A DNA stretch of 64,000 nucleotides from Janthinobacterium sp. Marseille (GTDB taxonomy: Bacteria; Pseudomonadota; Gammaproteobacteria; Burkholderiales; Burkholderiaceae_D): contig NC_009659.1 of NCBI RefSeq assembly GCF_000013625.1, positions 310,001-374,000 on the forward strand, given 5' to 3'. Each line of letters starts with the position of its first letter. Positions within the stretch are counted from its first letter, which is position 1. Shown here in pieces: positions 1 to 8,935 of the stretch. The notes under the pieces are model-generated. The model did no database searches, was not told the DNA's origin, and saw only the letters and a program-made list of their open reading frames with translations. The translations under genes and the position numbers were made by a program.

Positions 1-1676
1 AATTTTGGCTCAAGTCATATCCGGAAGGCATACCGGCAGAAATCGATCCTGCGCGTTATGGTTCCCTGGTTGAATTGCTGGATGAATCCTTCCAGAAATA
101 TGCAGATCGCAATGCTTGCGTCTGCATGGATAAAGCACTCACTTATCGTGAGGTGGATCATCTGTCCACCGAAGTGGGGGCATGGCTGCAAAGCATAGGT
201 TTGCAAAAAGGTGCGCGCGTCGCGCTGATGATGCCGAATGTCTTGCAGTATCCGATCGCGATTGCCGCGGTGCTACGCGCCGGTTATGTGATCGTCAATG
301 TCAATCCGCTGTACAAGCCACGCGAACTCGAGCATCAGCTGACCGACTCCGGTGCCGAAGCGATTATCATCCTGGAAAACTTTGCCGCCACGCTGGAAAA
401 AGTGATCGCCAGCACGCAGGTCAAGCATGTGATCGTCGCCACCATGGGTGATTTGTTTGGCGGCTTGAAAGGCGGCATCGTCAATTTTGTCGTGCGCCAT
501 GTGAAGAAAATGGTGCCGGCTTATTCACTGCCACAGGCAGTGCCATTCAAAGAAGTCTTGCGCCAGGCTGCCGGCATGACCTTGCAGCGTCCGGCGCTGG
601 GCCATCAGGACCTGGCCTTCCTGCAATACACCGGTGGTACGACCGGCACGGCGAAAGGCGCGATGCTCACGCATCGCAATATCATTGCTAATGTCTTGCA
701 GAATGAAGCATGGATTTCGCCAGTGCTGAATACCTTGCCGAAAGATAAGCAACTGATCTTCGTCTGCGCCTTGCCGCTGTACCATATCTTCGCGTTGACT
801 ACTTGCGGCATGCTGGGTACACATCTCGGTGTAATGAATCTGTTGATTCCTAATCCGCGTGACATCCCCGGCTTCATCAAGGAATTGATGAAATACAAGG
901 TGCATTTCCTGCCGGCCGTGAATACCCTGTACAACGGCTTGCTCAACAATCCCGATTTTGCCAAGGTCGATTTCTCCGAACTGAAGTTGTGCAACGGTGG
1001 CGGCATGGCGGTGCAAAAAGTCGTCAACGATAAATGGCGTGAAGTAACCGGTTGCGCGATTTGCGAAGGTTATGGCTTGTCCGAAACGTCGCCGACGGCG
1101 ACGGCCAATCCGCCGACTACCAATGAATTCACCGGCACCATCGGTTTGCCGGTTTCATCGACCGAACTGAAGATCATAGACAGCGACGATAATGAAGTAC
1201 CGCACGGCAGTGCCGGTGAGATTGCGATCCGCGGTCCGCAAGTGATGGCGGGTTACTGGAACAATCCGGTGGAAACTGCGCAATCGATGACGGCCGATGG
1301 TTTCTTCAAGACTGGTGATATCGGCATCATGGATGAGCGTGGTTTCACCAAAATTGTCGATCGCAAGAAAGACATGATCCTGGTTTCCGGTTTCAATGTT
1401 TATCCAAGCGAGATCGAAGGTGTGGTCGCCGCGCATCCGGGTGTGCTGGAATGTGCATGCATAGGTGTGCCGGATGAACATACCGGTGAAGCGGTCAAGT
1501 TATTCGTGGTACGACGCGATCCTGCACTGACCGAGGCTGAACTGATGGCGTATTGCCGTGAGCAATTCACCGGTTACAAAAAACCGAAGTCAATCGAGTT
1601 CCGCACCGAATTGCCGAAGTCGAACGTAGGCAAGATATTGCGGCGCGAATTGCGCGATGAAAAGAAACCGGCCTGA
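1..1676 (+). CDS. fadD: Long-chain fatty-acid--CoA ligase, 5'-truncated by the window edge
   Basis: Activates long-chain fatty acids to acyl-CoA using ATP, the entry step of beta-oxidation. The reading frame is open from base 3 and its first codons (FWLKSYPEGIPAEIDPARY) match the N-terminus of FadD, so the true start lies just outside the window; the TTG at 75 is internal. The AMP-binding motif YTGGTTGTAKG is at about 628-660, the GYGLSET motif near 1066, and the C-terminal KKDMILVSGFNVYPSEIE block near 1366. The protein ends in the typical PKSNVGKILRRELRDE. It is convergent with the thioesterase gene and separated from it by a perfect palindrome. Family assignment is firm; chain-length preference cannot be read. 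Confidence 0.95.
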   Translation, partial: FWLKSYPEGIPAEIDPARYGSLVELLDESFQKYADRNACVCMDKALTYREVDHLSTEVGAWLQSIGLQKGARVALMMPNVLQYPIAIAAVLRAGYVIVNVNPLYKPRELEHQLTDSGAEAIIILENFAATLEKVIASTQVKHVIVATMGDLFGGLKGGIVNFVVRHVKKMVPAYSLPQAVPFKEVLRQAAGMTLQRPALGHQDLAFLQYTGGTTGTAKGAMLTHRNIIANVLQNEAWISPVLNTLPKDKQLIFVCALPLYHIFALTTCGMLGTHLGVMNLLIPNPRDIPGFIKELMKYKVHFLPAVNTLYNGLLNNPDFAKVDFSELKLCNGGGMAVQKVVNDKWREVTGCAICEGYGLSETSPTATANPPTTNEFTGTIGLPVSSTELKIIDSDDNEVPHGSAGEIAIRGPQVMAGYWNNPVETAQSMTADGFFKTGDIGIMDERGFTKIVDRKKDMILVSGFNVYPSEIEGVVAAHPGVLECACIGVPDEHTGEAVKLFVVRRDPALTEAELMAYCREQFTGYKKPKSIEFRTELPKSNVGKILRRELRDEKKPA

Positions 1677-1685
1677 TAAAACAAA

Positions 1686-1715
1686 GCGCCATTGCCGCAG
1701 CTGCGGCAATGGCGC
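1686..1715. terminator. 30-bp perfect palindrome between convergent fadD and thioesterase genes
   Basis: Arms GCGCCATTGCCGCAG and CTGCGGCAATGGCGC meet with no spacer. On the minus strand the stem is followed by TTTGTTTTAT, so it should act as a terminator for the thioesterase gene. On the plus strand no T-run follows, so for fadD it would be a stem without a U-tract. Confidence 0.65.
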
Positions 1716-1748
1716 AAGGTGCAACTGATGTACTTGCTGGTTTGTTGC

Positions 1749-2165
1749 TTATTTATGTGGTGCGACGGCTGGCGGTAATTGGCGCGGCTTGCGATCATCG
1801 TTGGTCGCGACATAAGTCAGCGTCGCTTCGGTCACTTTCACAATTTCCACTTCCAGGCGATTGCGTTCTGCATAACATTCCACATTCACGGTGACTGAGG
1901 TGTTGCCGACTTTGACGATTTCTGCATAGATGGATAGCAGGTCGCCGACGAATACCGGATGTTTGAATAAAAACGAATTCACCGCGATGGTGACGACGCG
2001 GCCATTGGCGCGACGCGTGGCGCAAACTGCACCGGCCAGATCGACCTGCGCCATGATCCAGCCGCCGAATACGTCGCCATGCATATTGGCGTCATGCGGC
2101 ATTGGTACTACGCGCATTTGAGGAATCTTCCCTGCGGGCAGGTCTGTGTGGTGTTCGCTTGCCAT
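1749..2165 (-). CDS. YciA-type acyl-CoA thioesterase
   Basis: A 138-residue single hot-dog domain protein of the acyl-CoA thioester hydrolase family (YciA/BACH type), which hydrolyses acyl-CoAs to free acid and CoA in the cytoplasm. The helix motif PHDANMHGDVFGGWIM (residues 23-38) is the family signature, with the HGDVFGGW stretch starting the long hot-dog helix. The length matches E. coli YciA. It is convergent with fadD and divergent from the ABC exporter; being next to a fatty acyl-CoA ligase fits a role in balancing acyl-CoA pools, but that link is inference. The start ATG has GGAGAC just upstream on the minus strand. Confidence 0.9.
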   Translation of the reverse strand: MASEHHTDLPAGKIPQMRVVPMPHDANMHGDVFGGWIMAQVDLAGAVCATRRANGRVVTIAVNSFLFKHPVFVGDLLSIYAEIVKVGNTSVTVNVECYAERNRLEVEIVKVTEATLTYVATNDDRKPRQLPPAVAPHK

Positions 2166-2242
2166 GTTGTCTCCTGTGGATAATTTTGATAACCGCTACA
2201 ATCCGGAACCCGAAGCATAAACTATCTGAATAAATCTTACCT

Positions 2243-4135
2243 ATGCGCCGCCATTCCGCCCCATCCGAGCCTGTTCCGCCCGCCAGCAACCGCAGTGACT
2301 GGAGCACGCTCAAGACCCTGATTCCGTATTTGTGGACCTACAAATGGCGAGTCGGTTTGGCACTTGCTTTCCTGATCGCAGCGAAGATGGCCAACGTCGG
2401 CGTGCCGCTGGTATTGAAGCGCCTGATCGATAGCCTGACAATTACGCCCGGCAGCACGCAGGCGATGCTGGTCTTGCCGCTCGGCATACTGATCGCTTAT
2501 GGTGCGTTACGTCTGTCGACAACGCTGTTTACCGAGCTGCGTGAATACACCTTTGCCAAAGTCACGCAAAGGGCGGTACGCACGATTGCGCTGAAAGTAT
2601 TCCGCCACCTGCATTCGCTGTCATTGCGTTTCCACCTGAATCGCCAGACCGGTGGCATGACGCGCGATATCGAACGCGGGACCAAGGGTATCTCTTCACT
2701 GATTTCTTATACGCTGTTCAGCATCTTGCCGACGCTGATAGAAATCGTACTGGTACTCGGCTACCTGGTACTGCATTACGATATCTGGTTCACCGTCATT
2801 ACCGGCGTGGCGCTGGTTAGTTACATTGCCTTTACTGTCATCGTGACGGAATGGCGTACGCACTTCCGCCGTACGATGAATGACCTTGATTCCAAGGCGA
2901 ATACCAAGGCTATCGATTCGCTGATCAATTACGAGACGGTCAAATATTTTGGCAATGAAGATTACGAAGCCAGGCGCTACGATGAGGGTTTGAAGCGTTA
3001 CGAAACTGCGGCAGTCAAATCGCAGACTTCGTTGTCGCTGCTTAATACCGGCCAATCCAGCATTATCGCGATTGCGGTGACACTGATCCTGTGGCGCGCG
3101 ACGCAAGGCGTGATCAGCGGCACCATGACGCTGGGCGATTTGGTACTGGTGAACGCCTTCATGATCCAGCTATATATTCCGCTGAATTTCCTCGGCGTGA
3201 TTTATCGCGAAATCAAGCAAAGCCTGGCCGATATGGAACGCCTGTTTTCACTCCTCGACCAAAACCGCGAAATTGCAGACAAGCCGGATACTCAAGCCTT
3301 GGTAACGGATGGTGCCGAAGTGCGCTTTTCACATGTCGATTTCAGCTATGAAGCGAATCGCCAAATCCTGTTTGATGTGGACTTCACGATCGCCGCAGGG
3401 ACGACGACAGCGGTGGTCGGGCATAGCGGTTCCGGCAAGTCGACTTTGTCACGCCTGCTGTTCCGTTTTTATGACGTGAACCAGGGCGCTATCCTGATCG
3501 ATGGACAGGATGTGCGCGATGTGACACAGACTTCATTGCGCCAGGCGATAGGCATCGTGCCGCAGGATACCGTGCTCTTCAATGACACCATCGCCTACAA
3601 CATTGCCTATGGAAAACCGGGCGCCAGTCATGCAGATATCGTGGCGGCCGCGCAGTCGGCATATATCCATGAATTTATCGAATCACTGCCGGATGGTTAC
3701 AACACTATGGTGGGTGAACGCGGTTTGAAATTGTCCGGTGGTGAAAAGCAGCGCGTCGCGATTGCGCGTACCCTGCTCAAGCATCCGGCTATCCTGATTT
3801 TTGATGAAGCAACTTCAGCGCTGGATTCCAAATCGGAACAGGCAATCCAGGCACAACTCAAGGAAATTGCACAGAATCGCACCACGCTGATCATTGCACA
3901 CCGTTTATCGACTATTGCGGATGCAGCGCAAATCCTGGTGCTGGATAAAGGCCGCATCATTGAACGCGGCACGCATATGCAATTACTGGCGTCCGAAGGC
4001 GCGTATGCGCAAATGTGGATGCGCCAGCAAGCACGGCCGGATGATGCATTGGCGTCGCCGACAGATGGTGCAGAAGAGGAAGTGCTTGACGGTACCGACA
4101 AGGCGGCGTCCAAGCTGCCTTTCGACCTGTATTGA
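2243..4135 (+). CDS. ATM1/HMT1-type ABC exporter, fused permease and ATPase
   Basis: A 630-residue half-transporter with an N-terminal six-helix ABC membrane domain (roughly residues 35-320) and a C-terminal nucleotide-binding domain. Walker A GHSGSGKST starts at residue 393, the signature LSGGE at 497, Walker B ILIFDEA has its Asp at 521, and the H-loop sits in IIAHRLST. The membrane part has the NYETVKYFGNEDYEARRYDE block typical of mitochondrial Atm1 and bacterial relatives, which export glutathione- or sulfur-linked compounds and confer metal tolerance. It works as a homodimer in the inner membrane. It is transcribed alone; a TACAAT box lies at 2197-2202. The substrate cannot be deduced from sequence. 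Confidence 0.9.
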   Translation: MRRHSAPSEPVPPASNRSDWSTLKTLIPYLWTYKWRVGLALAFLIAAKMANVGVPLVLKRLIDSLTITPGSTQAMLVLPLGILIAYGALRLSTTLFTELREYTFAKVTQRAVRTIALKVFRHLHSLSLRFHLNRQTGGMTRDIERGTKGISSLISYTLFSILPTLIEIVLVLGYLVLHYDIWFTVITGVALVSYIAFTVIVTEWRTHFRRTMNDLDSKANTKAIDSLINYETVKYFGNEDYEARRYDEGLKRYETAAVKSQTSLSLLNTGQSSIIAIAVTLILWRATQGVISGTMTLGDLVLVNAFMIQLYIPLNFLGVIYREIKQSLADMERLFSLLDQNREIADKPDTQALVTDGAEVRFSHVDFSYEANRQILFDVDFTIAAGTTTAVVGHSGSGKSTLSRLLFRFYDVNQGAILIDGQDVRDVTQTSLRQAIGIVPQDTVLFNDTIAYNIAYGKPGASHADIVAAAQSAYIHEFIESLPDGYNTMVGERGLKLSGGEKQRVAIARTLLKHPAILIFDEATSALDSKSEQAIQAQLKEIAQNRTTLIIAHRLSTIADAAQILVLDKGRIIERGTHMQLLASEGAYAQMWMRQQARPDDALASPTDGAEEEVLDGTDKAASKLPFDLY

Positions 4136-4207
4136 TATTCCTTGCTTGCCGGATGGAACTACAGGCATGCGGCAGGCTCTATATGACAGAATCGGGCTGC
4201 TGTTTTG

Positions 4208-4235
4208 TTTCACGTACGTGATAAAGGATTAGAAT
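4208..4235 (+). promoter_or_regulatory. Candidate sigma-70 promoter of gdhA
   Basis: TTTCAC at 4208-4213 and TAGAAT at 4230-4235 are separated by 16 bp, giving a leader of about 85 nt. A 10-bp palindrome CACGTACGTG at 4211-4220 overlaps the -35 box and could be an operator. This is pattern matching only. Confidence 0.35.
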
Positions 4236-4328
4236 AAGTCCGTATTGCATCAATCAGTCCCGCTGCCCTGCTTGTTTCGCTTGCCGTCATTGCTGACGGC
4301 CCGGTTTGAAAACTATAGGAGCGTCGTC

Positions 4329-5615
4329 ATGTCCAGCAAGCACGCAATACCGTCCTATCTGACGCCGCCCGATATCGGGGCGTGGGGTGTCTACCTGGAA
4401 CAAATCGATCGGGTTACCCCTTACCTCGGTTCACTGGCGCGCTGGGTGGAAACCATGAAGCGGCCGAAACGCATCCTGATCGTGGATGTGCCTATCGAGC
4501 GCGATGACGGTACGGTCGCGCACTTTGAAGGTTACCGGGTACAGCACAATACTTCGCGCGGGCCGGGCAAGGGCGGTGTGCGCTTCCATCAGGACGTGAG
4601 CCTGTCTGAAGTGATGGCACTGTCAGCCTGGATGACCATCAAGAATGCAGCCGTGAACGTGCCGTACGGCGGTGCCAAGGGCGGCATACGCGTCGATCCC
4701 AAGACCTTGTCAAGGGCAGAGCTGGAACGCATGACACGGCGTTATACCAGCGAAATCAATATCATCATCGGTCCCAACAAGGACATTCCCGCCCCCGACG
4801 TTAACACCAATGAACAAATCATGGCGTGGATGATGGATACCTATTCCATGAACCAGGGCAGCACCGCTTCCGGCGTTGTCACCGGCAAGCCGATATCGTT
4901 GGGTGGCAGCCTGGGACGGCATGAGGCGACCGGTCGTGGCGTGTTTGTTGTCGGCTGTGAAGCAGCCGCCAAACGCGGGCTGGAGATCAAGGGCGCACGC
5001 ATTGCAGTGCAGGGTTTCGGCAATGTCGGCGGCGTCGCTGCACGCCTGTTTGCCGCCGCCGGTGCGAAGGTGGTGGCGGTGCAGGACCATGCGGCGACCG
5101 TCGTGCGCAACAGCGGCCTCGATATCGTGGCATTGCAGGCGTATGTCACACAGCATGGCAGTGTCGCCGGTTTCCCCGATGCGGAGCAGCTGGATGATGC
5201 GGCCCAGTTCTGGGGCCTGGATTGCGACATTCTGGTGCCTGCTGCACTGGAACAGCAAATCAATCGTGATAATGCGGCACAGGTCAAAGCCAGCATCGTG
5301 CTGGAGGGTGCAAATGGACCGACCACGCCGGAAGCCGATGATATCCTGCATGACAGGGGTATATTGCTGGTGCCGGACGTGATCGCGAATGCCGGTGGCG
5401 TGACGGTCAGTTACTTCGAATGGGTACAGGATTTCTCCAGCTTTTTCTGGACTGAAGATGAAATCAATTCGCGCCTGACGCGCATCATGCGCGAAGCCTT
5501 TGCAGCCGTGTGGGTACTGGCAGAAGAGAAGAAAGTGTCTTTGCGTACTGCAGCTTTTATTGTCGGCTGTACGCGTGTATTGCAGGCGCGCGAAATGCGC
5601 GGTTTGTATCCCTGA
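4329..5615 (+). CDS. gdhA: Glutamate dehydrogenase (Glu/Leu/Phe/Val family)
   Basis: Interconverts glutamate and 2-oxoglutarate plus ammonia. The protein has 428 residues from the ATG at 4329, chosen because AGGAG lies at 4317-4321 with 7-nt spacing; the frame is open further upstream but that extension does not look like family sequence. The substrate region carries [10 protein letters not shown] and the catalytic-lysine motif PYGGAKGGI, followed by a Rossmann domain with VQGFGNVGG. Length and motifs fit hexameric GdhA/RocG-type enzymes. Directly downstream lies a complete glutamate/aspartate importer, which supports a role in using imported glutamate, though each appears to have its own transcription start. 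Cofactor preference is not readable. Confidence 0.95.
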   Translation: MSSKHAIPSYLTPPDIGAWGVYLEQIDRVTPYLGSLARWVETMKRPKRILIVDVPIERDDGTVAHFEGYRVQHNTSRGPGKGGVRFHQDVSLSEVMALSAWMTIKNAAVNVPYGGAKGGIRVDPKTLSRAELERMTRRYTSEINIIIGPNKDIPAPDVNTNEQIMAWMMDTYSMNQGSTASGVVTGKPISLGGSLGRHEATGRGVFVVGCEAAAKRGLEIKGARIAVQGFGNVGGVAARLFAAAGAKVVAVQDHAATVVRNSGLDIVALQAYVTQHGSVAGFPDAEQLDDAAQFWGLDCDILVPAALEQQINRDNAAQVKASIVLEGANGPTTPEADDILHDRGILLVPDVIANAGGVTVSYFEWVQDFSSFFWTEDEINSRLTRIMREAFAAVWVLAEEKKVSLRTAAFIVGCTRVLQAREMRGLYP

Positions 5616-5724
5616 TCAAAACCTTGAAACCGTGCTTTATAAATTGCTGGTGCTTGAGATAAACTGAGCTGGCCTGAAATTTGCCAGATACTTTTAAACT
5701 GATGACGTGCTTGAAGGAGACATC

Positions 5725-6627
5725 ATGGAATTGAAGAAATTACTTCTGCTAACAGCGACTGCAGGTTTGATGAGCAGCCCCCTGGTGACGGTGCAGGCGC
5801 AGGACCTGGGCGGTACGCTGAAGAAAATCAAGGATACGAATTCGATCACTATCGGTTACCGTGAATCCTCCATCCCTTTTTCATTTCTTGACGACAAGCA
5901 ACAACCTATCGGATACGCGGTCGACCTGTGCATGAAAATTGTCGATACGGTCAAAGCGGACCTGAAGCTGCCGAACCTGAAAGTAGTGATGCAACCGGTG
6001 ACATCAAGCAACCGTATCCCACTCTTGCGCAACGGCACTATTGATCTTGAATGCGGCTCCACCACCAATTCCAAGGTCAGGCAGGAGCAGGTTTCTTTTG
6101 GCCCGAATTATTTCGTGATCAATGTGACCGCTGCTGTTAAGAAGACTTCGAATATTAATAGTCTGGACGACCTCAACGGCAAGACCATCTCTACCACTTC
6201 AGGTACCACCTCGGTGCCGCTGCTGAAGGGTTACAAGAAAACCGAAAATATCCAGGTCAAGGAAATCTATGGCAAGGATCACGCTGAAGCTTTCCTGCTG
6301 ATGGCGGATGACAGGGCTGTGGCTTTCGTGATGGATAACATCCTGCTGGCCGGACAGATAGCGAATTCCAAGCGCCCCGGCGATTACAAGATCCTGCCGG
6401 AATCCCTGAGCCAGGAACCGTACAGCATGATGTTGCGCAAGGACGATCCACAGTTCAAGGCTTTGGTGGATAAATCGATCGGTGCAGTGATGAAGTCGGG
6501 CGAGATCAACAAGATTTACGCCAAATGGTTTACCACCCCGATTCCACCTAAAGGTTTGAACATCAATTTCCCGATGACACCGCCTATCGAGGAAGCATTC
6601 AAGAATCCGAGCGACAAGGGCGTGTAG
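5725..6627 (+). CDS. gltI: Glutamate/aspartate ABC transporter, periplasmic binding protein
   Basis: Binds glutamate or aspartate in the periplasm and delivers it to the GltJK permease. It has 300 residues with a Sec signal peptide (MELKKLLLLTATAGL... ending VQAQ, about 25 residues) and the family-3 solute-binding fold with the TIGYRESSIPFSFLDD start and later GRP-type repeats. The ATG at 5725 is preferred over the GTG at 5707 because AAGGAGA lies just before it and the signal peptide starts there. It is first of four same-strand genes; the order binding protein, two permeases, ATPase is the usual gltIJKL order. Confidence 0.93.
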   Translation: MELKKLLLLTATAGLMSSPLVTVQAQDLGGTLKKIKDTNSITIGYRESSIPFSFLDDKQQPIGYAVDLCMKIVDTVKADLKLPNLKVVMQPVTSSNRIPLLRNGTIDLECGSTTNSKVRQEQVSFGPNYFVINVTAAVKKTSNINSLDDLNGKTISTTSGTTSVPLLKGYKKTENIQVKEIYGKDHAEAFLLMADDRAVAFVMDNILLAGQIANSKRPGDYKILPESLSQEPYSMMLRKDDPQFKALVDKSIGAVMKSGEINKIYAKWFTTPIPPKGLNINFPMTPPIEEAFKNPSDKGV

Positions 6628-6688
6628 TTGCAGCGCACGAGAACCTTGCCAATGAGCTAGGCACGCAATGAGTTAAGGGAGCGGCAGC

Positions 6689-7420
6689 ATGGATCTTGGA
6701 ATTTTTCTGGAGCAAGTGCCTGACGGCGACGGGACGTGGCTGGAGAGTTTGCTGTCAGGCCTGGGCTGGACCCTGGCAGTGGCTTTGTTTGCCTGGATCT
6801 TCGCCTTCGTGGTTGGTTCGATAGTCGGTGTCGGGCGCACCAGCGAGAAGCGCTGGCTGGTTCGCCTGGGCGGTGCTTACGTCGAGCTGTTCCGCAATAT
6901 CCCTCTACTGGTGCAATTCTTTGTCTGGTATTTTGTGGTCCCGGGTTTGGTGCCGGCGGTCAAGGCGTGGGTGATTACGCTGGACCCGACCGAGCATCAA
7001 TTCGTGACTGCGGTTGTATGCCTGGGCTTCTTCACTTCATCCCGGATCGCCGAGCAGGTGCGTTCCGGGATTCAAGCCTTGCCGCGTGGCCAGCGTAATG
7101 CAGGCTACGCATTGGGCCTGACGACGGCACAGACCTATCGCTATGTACTATTGCCGATGGCTTATCGCATCATCATCCCGCCACTGACTTCAGAGTTGAT
7201 GAACCTGATCAAGAATACGGCGGTCGCGTATTCGATCGGACTGGTCGAACTCTTCTTCCGTACGCGTGAAATGGGTGAAATGACTTTCCGTTATTTCGAA
7301 GCCTTCGGTGCTGCAACCCTGATTTATGTAGTCATCGCCATGACGGCCAATCGCCTGATGGCTTTGGTGGAGAGACGCCTGGCGGTTCCCGGCTATATCG
7401 CGGGAGGCAAACATGGCTGA
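6689..7420 (+). CDS. gltJ: Glutamate/aspartate ABC transporter permease 1
   Basis: Inner-membrane permease of the HEQRo/HisMQ family, 243 residues with about five hydrophobic segments. The EAA loop that contacts the ATPase is in the segment SGIQALPRGQRNAGYALGLT. AGGGAG precedes the ATG at 6689. Its last 8 bp overlap the start of gltK, implying translational coupling. It should form a heterodimer with GltK. Confidence 0.92.
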   Translation: MDLGIFLEQVPDGDGTWLESLLSGLGWTLAVALFAWIFAFVVGSIVGVGRTSEKRWLVRLGGAYVELFRNIPLLVQFFVWYFVVPGLVPAVKAWVITLDPTEHQFVTAVVCLGFFTSSRIAEQVRSGIQALPRGQRNAGYALGLTTAQTYRYVLLPMAYRIIIPPLTSELMNLIKNTAVAYSIGLVELFFRTREMGEMTFRYFEAFGAATLIYVVIAMTANRLMALVERRLAVPGYIAGGKHG

Positions 7421-8099
7421 TCTCGATTTTGAAATCATTACACGCACCTGGCCCTATTTGCTGGCGGGTTTGCAATACACGCTGCAATTGACAGTGGTGG
7501 CAGCCTTCGGTGGCGTAATCTTCGGCACCCTGCTGGCGATGGCGCGCCTGTCCAGCAACAAGACGCTGTCGCTGATCGCAGCCGCGTATGTAAACCTGAT
7601 GCGTTCCATTCCCTTGCTGCTGGTGATTTTCTGGTTTTACTTCCTGATGCCTATCGTGCTGCAGACGATCACCGGTTCTGAACGACCGGTGCAACTGGGC
7701 GCAGATCGTTCCGCCTACATCACCTTCATCATGTTTGAAGCGGCTTACTTTTGCGAAATCATGCGCGCCGGCATACAGAGTATTTCAAAGGGACAAGTCA
7801 ATGCCGGCTATGCATTGGGACTGACTTACCGGCAATCGATGCAACTGGTCGTGTTGCCGCAGGCCTTCCGCAATATGCTGCCGATATTGCTGACGCAAAC
7901 CATTGTGCTGTTCCAGGATGTATCGCTGGTCTCGCTCCTGAACGTCACCGACTTCGTTGGCGCTGCGGTCAAGGTAGCGCAACGTGACAGTCGCGTAGTT
8001 GAAATGTACCTGTTTGTCGCCATCGTTTATTTCGTGCTCAGCTTCGCACTGTCGACCTTGGTCAAGCAGCTGCAAAAACGGTTTGCCATCATTCGATAA
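7413..8099 (+). CDS. gltK: Glutamate/aspartate ABC transporter permease 2
   Basis: Second permease subunit, 228 residues, with the family's EAA loop AGIQSISKGQVNAGYALGLTY. It starts inside the end of gltJ (ATG at 7413, gltJ stop at 7418) with GGGAGG upstream, and ends 10 bp before gltL. Several predicted helices and the conserved NLMRSIPLLLVIFWFYFL block match GltK. Confidence 0.92.
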   Translation: MADLDFEIITRTWPYLLAGLQYTLQLTVVAAFGGVIFGTLLAMARLSSNKTLSLIAAAYVNLMRSIPLLLVIFWFYFLMPIVLQTITGSERPVQLGADRSAYITFIMFEAAYFCEIMRAGIQSISKGQVNAGYALGLTYRQSMQLVVLPQAFRNMLPILLTQTIVLFQDVSLVSLLNVTDFVGAAVKVAQRDSRVVEMYLFVAIVYFVLSFALSTLVKQLQKRFAIIR

Positions 8100-8109
8100 G
8101 GACAAGAAC

Positions 8110-8835
8110 ATGATTGAATTGGACAAAGTCAGCAAGTGGTACGGCAATTTCCAGGTGTTGACGGATTGCACGACACAGGTCGCAAAGGGCGACGTGGTGG
8201 TGGTCTGCGGTCCGTCGGGTTCGGGGAAATCGACCCTGATCAAAACCGTCAACGGCCTAGAACCCTTCCAGCAGGGGAAAATCACGGTCGATGGTATCTC
8301 GGTCGGCGATCCGAAAACCAATCTCTCCAGCCTGCGTTCGCGCATCGGCATGGTGTTCCAGAATTTCGAGCTGTTCCCGCATTTATCCATCAGCGAAAAC
8401 CTGACGCTGGCACAGGTCAAGGTCTTGAAGCGCAGCCTGCCGGACGCCACCGAGCGTGGCTTGAAGTACCTGGACCGGGTCGGCCTGATCGCGCACAAGG
8501 ATAAATTCCCCGGCCAGCTTTCCGGTGGGCAGCAGCAAAGGGTCGCGATTGCGCGTGCCTTGTCGATGGACCCGATTGCGATGCTGTTCGATGAACCGAC
8601 TTCGGCGCTGGATCCGGAAATGATCAATGAGGTGCTGGATGTCATGGTCGGCCTGGCGCAAGAGGGCATGACCATGATGGTGGTGACGCATGAAATGGGT
8701 TTCGCCAAGAAAGTGGCGAATCGCGTGATCTTCATGGACAAGGGCTTGATTGTTGAAGATTGCACAAAAGATGAATTTTTTGGCACGACCCGCTCGGACC
8801 GGGCGCGCGACTTCCTGGCCAAGATTATTCACTGA
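8110..8835 (+). CDS. gltL: Glutamate/aspartate ABC transporter ATPase
   Basis: Cytoplasmic ATPase driving the GltIJK importer; 241 residues, the normal size. Walker A GPSGSGKST is at residues 34-42, the Q-loop in MVFQNFELFPH, signature LSGGQ at 137-141, Walker B MLFDEP with D161/E162, and the H-loop in VVTHEMGF. I chose the ATG at 8110, 10 bp after gltK with GGACAAG ahead; the longer open frame upstream overlaps gltK and has no family similarity. A Rho-independent terminator follows. Confidence 0.94.
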   Translation: MIELDKVSKWYGNFQVLTDCTTQVAKGDVVVVCGPSGSGKSTLIKTVNGLEPFQQGKITVDGISVGDPKTNLSSLRSRIGMVFQNFELFPHLSISENLTLAQVKVLKRSLPDATERGLKYLDRVGLIAHKDKFPGQLSGGQQQRVAIARALSMDPIAMLFDEPTSALDPEMINEVLDVMVGLAQEGMTMMVVTHEMGFAKKVANRVIFMDKGLIVEDCTKDEFFGTTRSDRARDFLAKIIH

Positions 8836-8856
8836 TACCGGTTTTTTGCCCCCGCA

Positions 8857-8890
8857 GCCGTCCCGCCGCATTGGCCGGGCGGCTTTTTTT
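8857..8890 (+). terminator. Rho-independent terminator of gltIJKL
   Basis: A GC-rich stem (GCCGTCC pairing with GGGCGGC) is followed by seven T residues at 8884-8890. It ends 45 bp before pyrC and separates the transporter operon from it. Confidence 0.8.
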
Positions 8891-8935
8891 ATGGGCGAAC
8901 GGGTAAAATAGCGGCAGTTCCAAGAAAGAGCCGCC

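Noticed and set aside
7785..8822. 345-codon minus-strand open frame across gltK and gltL
   Set aside because: Both plus-strand genes are complete with all motifs; the reverse frame has no domain.
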